Source: Scylla paramamosain (taxonomy: Eukaryota > Arthropoda > Malacostraca > Decapoda > Portunidae). Taken from it: a DNA stretch of 64,000 bases. Each line of letters starts with the position of its first letter. Position 1 is the stretch's first letter. The DNA is taken from positions 322,501-386,500 of the forward strand of contig NW_026973753.1 in the NCBI RefSeq assembly GCF_035594125.1. The letters run 5' to 3'. Under the pieces are notes generated by a model, which was given only the letters and a program-made list of their open reading frames with translations, made no database searches and was not told where the DNA came from. Position numbers and translations under genes: made by a program. Positions 27,633 to 39,186 of the stretch are shown piece after piece.

Positions 27633-27847
27633 AGGTGTTCTCAAATAGAGTGGTAGATGAGTGGAACGGACTCAGCAATCATGTTGTTAGTGCTAAGACA
27701 TTAGGGAGCTTTAAGAGAAGATTAGACGGGTTGATGGATGGGGATGATAGGTGGAAATAGGTAGGTATATTTCATACTGGGACTGCCACGTGTAAGCCAG
27801 GTGGCTTCTTGCAGCTTCCCATATTTCTTTTGTTCTTATGTTCTTAA
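27633..27847 (+). mobile_element. CR1-like LINE 3' end (family C), best copy
   Basis: The frame from 27,640 reads VFSNRVVDEWNGLSNHVVSA, then SFKRRLDGLMDGDDRWK and a stop. This is the C-terminus typical of CR1-type RT proteins. The 3' UTR GGGACTGCCACGTGTAAGCC and the tail TTGTTCTTATGTTCTTA follow. It abuts the minus-strand RNase H fragment at 27,848. Confidence 0.78.
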
Positions 27848-28240
27848 GTCATAAAAAGAGCTGCCTGTGAGTCGCACATGACAACACCGCTGAGGCTTCT
27901 CTGACAGAGGAGACTCACAGCATCCAAGACATCGCGCAGCTTGCACAATGTGGAGCTGGAGTGAGGCGGCAGCCGATGGCCAATCCAGCACGCTTCTGGT
28001 GGTTCCGTGTCAGGAGAAAAGATTGCACATCCTGCCATCCCGTCTGCCTGCACAGACCCATCCGTGTACTGTACATGTGGTGCAGTGAATCGATGGTAGT
28101 GGAGACAGTCGCTATGGCTTCCAGTGCTAGGTGTTTCTGTAGGACGGGAGGGTGAGCCTTGCATGTGGGGGTGTAGCGGACTGCCGAGTTAAGGGGAGTG
28201 GACGCCTCTTACTCTTAGAGCTGACGTTCATATGTCTGAT
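27848..28240 (-). mobile_element. LINE RNase H domain fragment
   Basis: The minus-strand frame 28,164-27,848 contains HVQYTDGSVQADGMAGCAIF (first catalytic Asp in YTDGS). It continues with SSSTLCKLRDVLDAVSLLCQ and GVVMCDSQAALF (third Asp). In the usual motif STxxEL the Glu is a catalytic residue. Here the position reads Lys (CK), so even this piece should be dead. RNase H domains of this type lie C-terminal to the RT in I-like LINEs. It is cut off by the CR1-like end on its left. Confidence 0.75.
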
Positions 28241-28252
28241 CTTCATGATTTT

Positions 28253-28253
<1 letters not shown>

Positions 28254-28315
<62 letters not shown>
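28254..28315. repeat. (GT)31 microsatellite
   Basis: Perfect GT run. Confidence 0.96.
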
Positions 28316-28317
<2 letters not shown>

Positions 28318-29528
28318 CTTAGTACCTACAAAAGCAAATTCCCAATTTTCGCTGAAATTCGCCGATTAGTTTTTGTAGTTTTTTTTTTTTTTAACCCCCC
28401 CAAAAAAAAGTGACCGATAAAATTTCTTCTCACTTGTTTTTCAACCAATTCCTATAAAATTTAGTGTCGATAATATACATACATGTATCTTCACTTCCCC
28501 AAAGATAGATTTTTATTAGACATTTCGTTCTGAAATAAAAACTAAGATTTTTTTCTTCAAACTTTTTCTTTTTTTTTTTTTTTTGACACAAAAAAAAAAA
28601 AACCTAGCACAGTATGACGAGCCTTCTTTGAAAATCTCTTTGGGGAAAAATATCCCGTTGTTTCCTCTTTCCAGCAATACCTTTACATTTCCATTATCTT
28701 GTAGGACAACGAGGGAGAAACACTTCATGTATGAAAAACTTAAGTTTTGAGATACGAGCCGTTTTCTTCTGAGAAGTGTGTGTAATTCCATATGTTGGGT
28801 TTTTCTGGTAAAATTTTACATGCATTAGGATAATAATTATATAACCAAAAGGAAACCATCGTTTATGATCATATTGAGGGCTAACTGGCACCTGGTCCCC
28901 TCCTGCATGACAGGATATTAGTCACTCGCAGGTGAGTTTATCAGAGGGCGCCACGCTCCTCTTTGTCGCCAGGATCATTAGCAGCTGCCTGGCTGGTAGT
29001 CTTCACTTCCTTCTCTTGAATGGGGCTTCTTTTCAGTCCTCTTCTGTACAGGAGTTGTTGTTCTGCTTTCTTGAATGCCTCACCCAGCGAGTGTTCTGTG
29101 AGGCACCAACCCACTATGAGTTAGTAAACTTGGATTCAAGTACCCGAAGTTGTGATGTAATACGGTCACAGCGGCAACAGATTTGACACTTTTGGTCCCA
29201 ACATACTTAGTTTTGCTGCATTTAGCCCATAGATGAGAATGTTATGGTGGTGGTGGTGGTGAAACAAAGGCAGCGTGTGGTGGCGACCTGCTGCCACAAC
29301 GCAACTCCTCTTGATTATTATTCTTTTCCGTCATCTTGTTTGGCGCATCTATCCGTGCACGCTTTGCTTTATTATAACGAGGCATGCTTCCAAATAGAAA
29401 TGAAAATGAAGTAGCCTTGGATAGCAGAGCATAAACACATTCTGACCTCTGGCAGGACTGACCGCAGTTGCCAGCCTTCCTTTGAGTCCCTCGTGGCTCA
29501 TCAGTGGTGTTGCTAACAGAACCTCCAC

Positions 29529-29562
<34 letters not shown>

Positions 29563-30505
29563 TTAAATTTACGAATTTGTAAGCCAGGTGACCGAGCACG
29601 TGGCAAGCACGTGGCGCGCGGGACATTTAAAGACCTTTAATAATGGTAAATAAAGGTGATTTTTTTAAATATAAGGAGTAATGGTATCAACTTGTGGTTT
29701 TCACAGAAAATGCCAGACATGTTAAGGGTGACTATGATGTTAATAACTCAATTTTTAACCTCCGGGTCGAAAAACGTAATTTTTTAAGGCGTCTCCTCCC
29801 CTTAAGACCTCAGGGAACACACTGCATTAGATTAGTAGCTTCCTTTTGGGTTGACTCTTGCAAGTTTCCATCAGTTTGGTTGGCGGGCAGACTGGGGCAT
29901 GGAGTGTACCTTCTGATTTAGTGTGGGAATCAGTTTTTTGCTGAATGTCATACACTTTGGTTTGAGGAACAGAAGGTTTCAATGCTTTTCTTTTTCAATT
30001 TTTTTTCAATTATCTCCAAGTCCGATTTAATTTGATTTAATTGTAGTCATTTGCAGCCATTAGGAATCTAGAAGCCTTATGTTTGTACCACAGTAATTTT
30101 TGGAATGAATAAGGTATGTTTTCTTTTTTTTTTTACACACTGCGATTCCACTTGTCACACGTCGATCATAATCGTTACAGATTCACAGGCGGACTGATGT
30201 TGGGTTCAGCTGTGCCTGTGCTTCCCCACTACATCGCCTGGCCTTGCTCTGTTCTCACTAATCGTGCATAGAAGGATCAATTTATCTTCAACAGTTGCTT
30301 CCTGGGGGTTGAGATTTGCCATTAATAAATATGCCCATCTTTGTTGTGTCAGACAACACCTTGCTGCGGAGCTCTTCACTCCCTTAATGGTGTCCCCATT
30401 AGTCTCTGCTTTCATGAAGATCTTGACAGCAGACAAATTTCACTACGTCACAAGTGCAGTTGCAAACATTACAGGTATTGCTACAGACTTACTGAATCCT
30501 ATTGT

Positions 30506-30507
<2 letters not shown>
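28316..30507. other. Unassigned sequence with homopolymer runs
   Basis: No gene recognised in 2.2 kb. Poly(T)/poly(A) runs occur near 28,380, 28,570, 28,590 and 29,536-29,562 (A27), with a (GGT)n at 29,244-29,262. ORFs of 60-100 aa on both strands show no known domain. Confidence 0.45.

Positions 30508-30574
<67 letters not shown>
30508..30574. repeat. (GA)33 microsatellite
   Basis: Perfect AG run. Confidence 0.96.
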
Positions 30575-30577
<3 letters not shown>

Positions 30578-31797
30578 AGGTAGCATGCTTGAGTGATGTG
30601 CATCCAGAGTGGGAGGTGTGTAATAAAAAGAATGAAAGAGCTGAGCAGTGTTAGGGAAGAAAGCATAAATATGATCAGGATGACACTAGATGAAACTGAA
30701 AGAGAGCTGTAATGCTATACTGAAAACAAATACTGGAGAAGAGAAGGCAGGCTGGCAGACGGAAGACACAGAGAGGCAAGGTTGTGAGGGTGGGAGGTGG
30801 ATGAGGTGCTGAGTGAATTGAGGGTGTGAGGCAAGCCAGAGACAACCTGCAGTACCTCCATGAGAGGAGAGTCACTGTATCTGACTTTTGTGATCCTGGA
30901 GTCTCACGCTGTCATAAATTCTTACCTTCCTGACTTTCACGCATTATTTCTTTGAGTTGCGTATGGGTCACGCATTCCTACCATTGGCATCACAAGTAGT
31001 AAAAACAAATACATACGTGTTATGTATAGTATACAGTGGGTGTCTGAGTTACAAGCATTCAGAGATACAAGCAGCTTACTTGCAGAATGAAATTGTGCTC
31101 AGTGTTGTTCCCTTTGCCAACCGTAAGTTTAAGATTGGCACTATGGACCAAATTAGTTGTTTTATGGCAGCCAAGGTGGCCAGAACACAACAACATCGTC
31201 CCCGAGGAAGGAATAATCTATCCAAAAATAAATGTTCTGAGTGTTTCAAGTGATGCAGAACATCATCATCAAAACAACTTTTGAGTACATACAAATGCTC
31301 CTTATACTGTTAAAAAAGAAAAGAGGGACCGTGTATGCGTCCAGTAAAGCTTGTGGGAGCAGGTGTGGAGAGAGAGGGCTGAGGGAGTGCAAAGTTCCAG
31401 CCTTCACCACAGGTCATGTAGGAAGAGTAGTCTTGTCAGTTTTGTAAAAGATTCAGTGATTTTTTTCTCTTATTTTTCATTATTCAATATAAACTTTGAG
31501 ATATTTTTCTGATGCACTTCATTGTGTTGTGCACCTGCTGTGCCTCAGTGCTAATGAGATATGGGGGGGATAGTATTACTAATTAGTATAGTCTTACATT
31601 CTGGGAAAGAAAAAAAATCCTATTTTGCAGGTTTTCATTGCATTTTATTTCTCACCATTGTAAAACAACTCAGATGATTGTTTACAATGAGGCGCTTTAA
31701 TGGAATTGCACTTAACATTTCAATGAATGAATCACTGTTTTATCCACTGTACCTTTTCTCCAAACACACATAAGCACAGGAATTATTTGTAAAACAT
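30575..31797. other. Unassigned sequence
   Basis: No gene recognised. Overlapping 65-98 aa ORFs on both strands at 30,957-31,294 give no known domain. Confidence 0.4.
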
Positions 31798-32615
31798 CGT
31801 ATTTGATGGCTCATAAGACGCATGGGCTCATAAGACGCACCCAGTTTTGCCAGACATTGAAATAAAAAAAAAGTAAATAAATAAATAAATAAATATTAAT
31901 AAATAAATAAATAAAAATAAATAAATAAATGAGCGGACTTAAGCTCTGAATATGAAGTGCAGTATTTCACCTGACATTTGAAGACTCTCACATGCATTTA
32001 GATCATTATTAGATCCCAATATTTTGCATCTAAAAACTTCAATATTTGCTAGTAGCCTACTTACTAATCCTCTTGTGAGGTGTAAACATGTACCTGGCAT
32101 ATGGCGTCGGCAGCGACTGTGAGAGACTACGGGGTTAATAAAGTTTGTTCATAAGAATGTCAAAAGATAGGTGTAATTTTAATTGTATGAAAGTGCGTCT
32201 TACCTCAAGGAGTAACGGCATCACAGTATTAAGAACGCAGTGAAGCTTGCCCGTGTCACCGGGTTAGGCGCGTAACCGACCACGTGTTTGTTTTGGTACA
32301 TGCAATGCGTGTGCATGGTCACTTGGGCAAATCCTTCCTGACTGGCGTCATTCTGTGTGAATTACCGGTAAGTATGATCTAATATATATTGTTACCTTGA
32401 AAGGAAGACTTGTTTTGTGGTGTAGTATAAATCATCACTTTGTTTACATATGCGAAGATTTCTGGGGTTTGATTTCAGAGCCTCTGTTGCCATAGTCTTA
32501 CAACCAACCACTGCCTCAATGCTGAACCTTGGCCTCATAGGACGCAGGCTCATTTCATGACACTTTTTTTTTTTAGGGGGGGAGAAAAGGTGCGTCTTAT
32601 GAGCCATCAAATACG
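31798..32615. mobile_element. Non-autonomous DNA transposon, 818 bp, 25-bp terminal inverted repeats
   Basis: The left end CGTATTTGATGGCTCATAAG ACGCA (31,798-31,822) is an exact inverted match of the right end at 32,591-32,615. The motif GGCTCATAAGACGCA is repeated once just inside the left end. Looser versions such as GTGCGTCTTACCTC (32,213) and CTCATAGGACGCAGGCTCAT (32,535) lie inside. The interior has no transposase and includes a (TAAA)n block at about 31,870-31,930. Flanks TAAAACAT and TAAAATGT could be a decayed 8-bp target duplication, but the fit is poor, so I do not name a superfamily. Confidence 0.82.
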
Positions 32616-33019
32616 GTATAAAATGTTGCAAATAACACCTTATATTTTGTCATGTAGTATTTTAAAATAAGTAAGCGCTACATCTGGCAAGACACTTATG
32701 ACAGACTTCTGATAAATGTATTATGAAAAGTGTTCAAAGTTGTGATACACATCTGTCTTAACTGTGACACATTGCATATCTCAGTGAAGAATATGGGCCC
32801 ACTCCCTTCTACCTCCGCCAGCAGTACGACAAGATCTGGTGTGGCGTTACATTGTGGAATATGCAATTTTTTTAATGTTACCAAAAAATTATGATGAGTT
32901 TTGAGCAAAACGAGTTGCAAGGAACCTTCCAGAACGCACATCCCTTGCAACTCCAACATTTGCTGTACTCATCTCCATGTCCAGTTCTTATACCTCAACA
33001 TACAAATCTTCATGTGGAT
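32616..33019. other. Unassigned sequence
   Basis: No recognised gene or repeat. Short ORFs only. Confidence 0.35.
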
Positions 33020-34612
33020 AAACTACTTGTTAATCACAACACTAGTAATGCCTCAGGAACCAAGGCAATGGAAAAGAGCTAATGTAGTGCCAATACACAA
33101 AGGGAGAAATAAAATGGAAACATTAAATTATGGATCAGTGTTACTAACAAGTATTGGAAGCAAGCTTTGTGAAATAGTAATTAAAAACAGATTGGTGCAG
33201 TATTGAGAAGATGAAAAGATTATTACAGAAAAGCAATTTGGATTCAGGAAAGGAAGATCCAGTGTCACAAATCTACTGAGCTTCTACATGAGAGTAATAG
33301 ATGGAGTGCAAGAGAGGGACGGATGGGTTGATGTGGTATACCTGAATCTCAAAAAAGCATCCGATAAAGCTCCCCACAAAAGTCGTATGTGGAAGCCAGA
33401 GAATGGAGGAGGGCTAAAGGGAGCAACATTGAAATGGATGGAGGACTATTTACAAGGGAGGGAAGTGAGAGATGGGTTGATCCGGTACACCAGGATCTCT
33501 AAAAAGCATCTGATAAAGTTCCCCTTAAGAGTCTTATGTGGAAGCTAGAGAATGGAGAAGGACTAAAGGGAGCAACATTGAGATGGATGGAGGATTATTT
33601 ACAAGGGAGGGAAGTGACAACAGTAATTAGAGATGCTAATTCAAGTTAGCAGAAAGTGACAAGTGGGGTACCGCAAGGGTCTTTGTTGGCACCTATTATG
33701 TTTCAGATATATGTAGATGATATGACAGGGCATCTATATAGTTATATAAATCTTTTTGCTGATGATGCAAAAATAATGAAAATAAAGAATGAAACTGACA
33801 GCAAGGAATTACAAAAGAATATTGGCAAGATACATGCATGGAGCCAAAGATGGAAACTAGAATTTAATGCCAGAAAATGCCACATGATGGAAATAGGAAA
33901 AGTAAAAAGAGACCTTCATGGAATTACAAAATGGGAGAAGAAATAATAACAAAAAGTAATGAGGAAAAAGATTTTTGAGTAATGATTCAGGACACACTAT
34001 CACCTGAAAGGCACATAATCAGAATATTTAGCTCTATATACATCTTGTTGGTAGACATTAGGGTGGTGTTTAACTATTTAGATAAAGAAATTATGAAGCA
34101 AGTTATAATAAGCATGATACATCCTAAATTGAACATGCAGCAGTAGTTTGAGCTCCATGTAGAAAAAAGACATACGGAGACTGGAAAGAATACAGAGGAT
34201 AGCGACAGAGATGGTACCAGAATTAAAAGACTTAAGCTATGAAGAAAGACTTGAAGAGATGGGATTACCAACACTACAAGGGAGAAGAGAAAGAGGAGAC
34301 CTGATAACAATGTACAAATTAGTAATAGTAAACAATACAGAAAGAACAGACAGAAATGACTTGGTACCACAGATGGAGCAGGGAGAGAGACAGACAAGGA
34401 GGCATGGGAAGAAAATAAAGGAGTGTATGTTCAAGCAACGTCAAGAAATACAGCTTCCCATATAGAACTATTGAAATCTGGAATGATTTGAAGGAAAAAG
34501 TAGTTGTGGTTAACAGTGTTTAAAGACAAACCAGATAAATATGGTTATGGAGAAAGGACAAAATGAGCTTTGGCTCGTGCCCTGTACAATACGGCTAGGT
34601 TAATACACACAC
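33020..34612 (+). mobile_element. Family B LINE, RT and C-terminal part, with internal duplication
   Basis: Plus-strand pieces in order are EPRQWKRANVVPIHKGRNK, then KQFGFRKGRSSVTNLLSFYM and RDGWVDVVYLNLKKASDKAP (motif A region). Then come TSGVPQGSLLAPIMFQIYVD, INLFADDAKIM (catalytic FADD) and RWKLEFNARKCHMMEIGK, followed by DLSYEERLEEMGLPTLQGRR. The 3' end is ARALYNTARL followed by AATACACACACAC, so the element ends in a short (AC)n. A 149-bp tandem duplication (33,322-33,620) disrupts motif A and shifts the frame. 5' truncated. Further copies lie at 49.7 kb and 62.7-64 kb. Confidence 0.85.
33656..33946 (+). pseudogene. RT palm piece of family B LINE
   Basis: The 96-codon ORF covers GVPQGSLLAPIMF (residues about 4-16), the catalytic FADD (about 34-37) and the following KWKLEFN-type thumb start. 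It is out of frame with upstream motif A because of the 149-bp duplication. The ATG is internal. Confidence 0.8.
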
Positions 34613-34969
34613 ACTGATGTACACTGTGGACTACATGCAAGAATTAAATGTAAGATACAAAGTACACTTCCTGTTGTAAATAGGGTACAATCGTGCCACT
34701 CTATAAAAACAAGGGAGACATCCAGGACGTTAGTAATTACAGGGGCATCACCTTACTTAGCTGCATGGGGAAGCTCTTCACCTCCATACTTAATGAAAGA
34801 CTTATGATTATTCAAACACCTTATCTATCATTAATGAAACACAAGCGGGCTTTAGACATGGATATTCCACTCTGGATCATATATTTTTGTTGAAATGTGT
34901 AATTGATTATTTAACTGGAAAAAGAGAAAGCTATTTTGTTTATTTGTTGATCACAAGAAATCCTTTGAT

Positions 34970-35554
34970 ATGGTATGGCGTGAAGGTTTATGGTGTAAGC
35001 TTGTGAAGGAAAAGGTGCAAGGGAAAATTTTAAATGTAATAAAAAATATGTATGATAATATCAGATCATGTGTCATGCTTAACCAGGAGATTTCAGACAC
35101 CTTTGTTTGCAATGTAGGGTTAAGACAGGGGGAAAATTTATCACCAGTGCTTTTTGCTTTTTATTTGAATGATATTGAAAGTAAATTAATTGAATATAAT
35201 TGCAGTTATGTAAATTTTGGTGATGATTTCTTAAACATGTACCTTAAACTATTTGTTATTATGTATGCAGATGATACAGTTATTTTGTGTGACAGTGAGG
35301 ATGGAATGAAGCAGGCACTGGTTGCTCTGAATTTATATTGTAATGAATGGAAATTGAAGCTAAATTGTAACAAAACAAAAGTAGGGAAGAGAAAATTTAT
35401 CTATGAATTTGAATTTGGTGGTAAAAACAATGAAGTAGTGACAGAGTATAAGTATATTGGAGTGTTATTAAATTATAATTGGAGGTTTCACAAAGGTGAG
35501 CTGGAGCTAAAAGAGACAGCCACAGGAGCAATGTACTCATTAATAAATAAGTAA
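34970..35554 (+). pseudogene. Family D reverse transcriptase palm
   Basis: A 194-codon ORF. It has motif A (FDMVWREGLW at the start), VGLRQGENLSPVLFAFYLND (motif B) and the catalytic box VIMYADDTVILC at about residues 101-112. It then has KLKLNCNKTKVGKRKF and YKYIGVLLNYNWRFHKGELE. The motifs are intact. It ends at a stop created by the 4-bp duplication, where the family would continue in the next ORF. Confidence 0.85.
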
Positions 35555-35570
35555 GTGTAGGAAGTTTGAC

Positions 35571-36437
35571 TTGCCAGTGGATATACAACTCAAATTATTT
35601 ACTGCCACGGTGTTACCTATATTGACTTATGCATCTGAAATTTGGGGTTACCATATTGCTAGGGAGTTAGAGTATATGTACATGAAATTTCTAAAACAGG
35701 TTTTGGGTGTTCATAAGAATACTTGTAATGACATGGTGTATGGTGAACTGGGTGTATTTCCACTTGATATTTATATAAAGAAAAAAATGATAGGTTATTG
35801 GTCTAGGCTAATTTCAGGTAAAAATACTAAATTGTGTTATGTAATGTACCAATGTCTATTGCAGCTGGATAGGTTAGGGCTTTATACTTCTCCATGGTTA
35901 GCTTGTATAAAGAATATTTGTAATGACTGTGGAATGTTTGGTATGTGGTTGTTGCAAGATGTTCCTAATTCAAGATGGGTGAAGAAAGCTGTGGAACAGA
36001 GATTGAAAGATCAGTGGCTTGTAACTTGGCATCATAATTTTGAAACAAAATCATTAAGTAGTAATTATAGGGTGTTTAAGACAGATTTTGGCAGAGAACA
36101 ATATTTAGAAAAGTTAACAAAGGGTGACAGATTATTAGTGACTAAATTTAAAACTTGTAATAATGGACTTCCTGTAAATGTTGGTAGGTATCAAGGTATC
36201 AGTAGAGAAGATAGGGTATATAACAAGTGTAATGCTGAGGTAGTAGGAGAAGAATTTCATGTTCTTTTAGAATGTACGGATGTGGAAATTGTTAGGTTAC
36301 ATAATATGTATATAGCAAATTATTACATAAATAGATCAACACAATTCAAATATGTTTTGTTCATGCAAAGTACAAGTTCAGGTGTGATGAAGAAATTATC
36401 TTTGTTTTTGAGGATGGTGCTACACATGTTTAGGTAA
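35571..36437 (+). pseudogene. Family D RT thumb and C-terminal domain
   Basis: A 288-codon ORF that continues the RT ORF in another frame. It starts PVDIQLKLFTATVLPILTYA SEIWG, then KFLKQVLGVHKNTCNDMVYG ELG, and a C-terminal region containing NKCNAEVVGEEFHVLLECTD. This Cys/His pattern resembles the C-terminal CCHC-like motif of such LINEs. Length and uninterrupted frame suggest a relatively recent insertion. Confidence 0.82.
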
Positions 36438-36440
36438 ATA

Positions 36441-36627
36441 GTGTGCAAAACAGCCCAATAGTTTTTCTAATTTCTTAAGGAGCAATCTGCACTTGTAACA
36501 TGGTGTACAGTATGTTATTAGCATCATTGCAATCGTAGTATAAGTATTGATGTATCCTTTAAGTGCTATAATGTTAGGTATTGGGATTTAGGTACTGGGG
36601 TTTTCAATAACTTTTTTAATGAGAATA

Positions 36628-36662
<35 letters not shown>

Positions 36663-37211
36663 TTCATAAGTTAACATAACATACTCAGATAAATTCATTT
36701 GGAAGATCTTGTTCTTTCATATGAAGTTTTTTTTACTTCCTAAAGATTTTACATACCCATTTTTCTATATTCCCATCACATGTCTTTCAGTAATTTAAGG
36801 TTTTGACAAAGGAACATTTGTTAAGGAGAGTTATAAGGTCAAATATAAAGATGATCATGTCTTCACTTGAGTTTTATTGCATTTCATTCCCTCAAAGGGT
36901 TTTAAATTTGTCAATCATCAATGTCAATCCTTTACAGGGATGTCTGGTGTTGCATTGTTAGAATCTGGAAGTGTGGATCCTCACTCCTTGATCAAGCAGC
37001 AGCAGTGGCAGCAGTCATTGCTGCCCAGAGGAGGAAGCATCAGGATGCATCTAAGAGTGCTCATTGGCTGCTGGAGGCGATATGTCACTGATTCAATGTA
37101 ACACACAAGGCAGCCAATCACAGGAAGGTTTTGTGTTATCACCAAGAATGCCATGAGACATTGTTTACAAACTGTTATGTGCCCACAGCCACCAATCATA
37201 GTATTCCAGTC
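36441..37211. other. Unassigned sequence with (ATT)n
   Basis: (ATT)11 at 36,630-36,661. No gene recognised. Confidence 0.45.
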
Positions 37212-37480
37212 ATGGCCAGCAAACCTCCTAAGAAAATAAGACCTTGGTTCACTGACACCGAGACCTTAGCCTTGGTGGAGGAGGTGTAAAATCAGGCTGC
37301 AGTGATTCTGGAAAGGCTGGACAATAGAATCACCACAAAAAAGAACAAGACTTGGGAGGAGGTGGCTGCTCGTGTGAACGCAGTCAGCCGAGTGGGTAGC
37401 TCTGAGGAAGTTTAAGGACCTACGGAGCCACGTGAAGAGCAAGGCTGCTGCAGAACATCATCATGCTACAGGCACTAGTG
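37212..37480 (+). pseudogene. Myb/SANT-like (NAIF1/Harbinger-associated) DNA-binding protein remnant
   Basis: From the ATG at 37,212 the frame reads MASKPPKKIRPWFTDTETLA LVEEV, a stop, then NQAAVILERLDNRITTKKNK TWEEVAARVNAVSRVGS and a frameshift into KFKDLRSHVKSKAAAEH. This is the trihelix Myb/SANT-like domain found in Harbinger accessory proteins and their domesticated relatives such as NAIF1. The in-frame TAA and the frameshift mark it as a pseudogene. Confidence 0.65.
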
Positions 37481-39068
37481 AGTTCATCAGCTTTGCCTAT
37501 CACACTCTTGTTAGCATAGTTGCGAACCTAGCATGGTGTGGTTGACACATCAGGGGCCTAGAGAGCTATAGGGATGGAATTGCTGTGATATAACCAAACA
37601 GGTGTGAGTGCTCCTGCCAGTGAGTGAAGTTATGGCTTATGGTTCCAGGCCACACAGTAGGGAATTCTTTCACTCTTTCACCAGTCTCAACATGGCTTTT
37701 CTTACTTTTCTCATCAGATAGAGATTGTCATTGAGTAATTTAAACCCATATTTACCCACTGCAAATTATTTATAATGCTGATGGCAATTTTTAAACATCT
37801 ATTTTTGGGAGGCAAGTTAGTTTAGGTTTGTTTGGTTAGGTTATGTTATTTCGTTCTGTTAGATTACATAGGTTAGTTTGGTTAACTTGGTTGGATTAGG
37901 TGGTGGTGTATGACAGCTGGCTGGTGGCCACAGTGAGTGGCTGCTTATTTGTGAGGGCCAATCTACCTTTTTCTTGTACATATCAGTCTGTTTTGTATTA
38001 ACTGCTTTTGTTTACTGCAAATAATTAGTTTCTGAGGGGATGGTGGGTCAGGGAGTAAAAAGTAGTGGCTCATGATTTCCATAAAAACAAGAACCATATT
38101 GATTCAAAACAGGCAAAAAAAATACGAGAAATAAATAGTTTCATCCACATTAGAAAACTGGAGAGAGTAAAAATTTGCCCATTAGCAGCATATTTGCTTA
38201 TTATTTTATCTTGACCAAACTGTAAACTGCATATGGAATTTAGTTAACTAATGTTTTGGACACTGCTTTAAGTAATATGACCAAATTCCCTAAATGACTT
38301 TGTTGCATAATGGGAGATAAAAATTGTTTCTTTCTGCTCACCCTTTGGGACCCAAACTTCTAGAAAAAAATATTATTTTAAATATGTTCTACACTGTTGA
38401 GGTTAAATAAATGTTCTACATTGTTGAGGGAGAATTAGGTTAGGGTAGGTTGTTAGGTTGGTCAGGTAGGTTGGACTGATGGTAGCAATGCTTAAAACCC
38501 CTCCAAAGTTTGCTGTTGTGTACATGTTGTAATTTAAGGTTGATGCTGTGTAAAATTTACCCAGATAGTTGATAACCATAACCAAGAACCTGCTAAGCAC
38601 TGGATTATAGATAGCAGTGTGTACAGTAAGTACCTGTGGCAGTCAGGTCTGAGATGGTGACCACTGCAGTGATTAAAATCTTCAAGATGAGTACTTACGC
38701 ATTCAAGTATTGCAACAGGTGGACTTAGATCCATGCAGGTGAAGGACCTCCAGAGGACACCACCTACACTGTTGTCCTACGGATGCTGTCACTAACAGCA
38801 TTTGCAGAACTGCCAGTCCCTGACAGGGAGGGAGACACATTATGTAAGAAAAGAACAAAAAAAAAAATTACATTTTGGAAATTATTACCATTTTTAACTT
38901 AAAGTACAGTAGTGTAAATATCACAACCAAATATGGTAAAGCATCAGCTTTCATGGGGCCAGCAGGGCAACAGAACAACCACTCAGATTCCTGAGTTTAG
39001 ATATCTGCACACACAAATATTAACCCAGCATAACTATGTAACAGACATAAACATGAAGAAATTGACTG

Positions 39069-39070
<2 letters not shown>
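37481..39070. other. Unassigned sequence with TTAGG-like words
   Basis: GGTTAGG and TTAGGTT words cluster at 37,810-37,910 and 38,424-38,480. They resemble degenerate arthropod telomeric repeats but are not a regular array. No gene recognised. Confidence 0.4.

Positions 39071-39161
<91 letters not shown>
39071..39161. repeat. (TA)45 microsatellite
   Basis: TA run directly upstream of Jockey copy 3, with (TTTA)n between them. Confidence 0.97.
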
Positions 39162-39165
<4 letters not shown>

Positions 39166-39186
39166 TTTATTTATTTATTTATTTTT

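Larger units (their letters stand above)
34688..36440 (+). mobile_element. Family D LINE, RT to C-terminus, best preserved LINE in the window
   Basis: Starts with VSNYRGITLLSCMGKLFTSI, continues in another frame with AGFRHGYSTLDHIF and LFCLFVDHKKSFDMVWREGL, and then the open frame 34,970-35,554. A 4-bp AAGT duplication at about 35,547-35,554 shifts the frame into the second open piece 35,571-36,437. The clade looks CR1/L2-like by style, and I cannot fix it without a tree. 5' truncated. Confidence 0.85.

Noticed and set aside
29349..29606. 85-aa Phe-rich minus-strand ORF
   Set aside because: Produced by the A27 homopolymer and no domain is recognisable.
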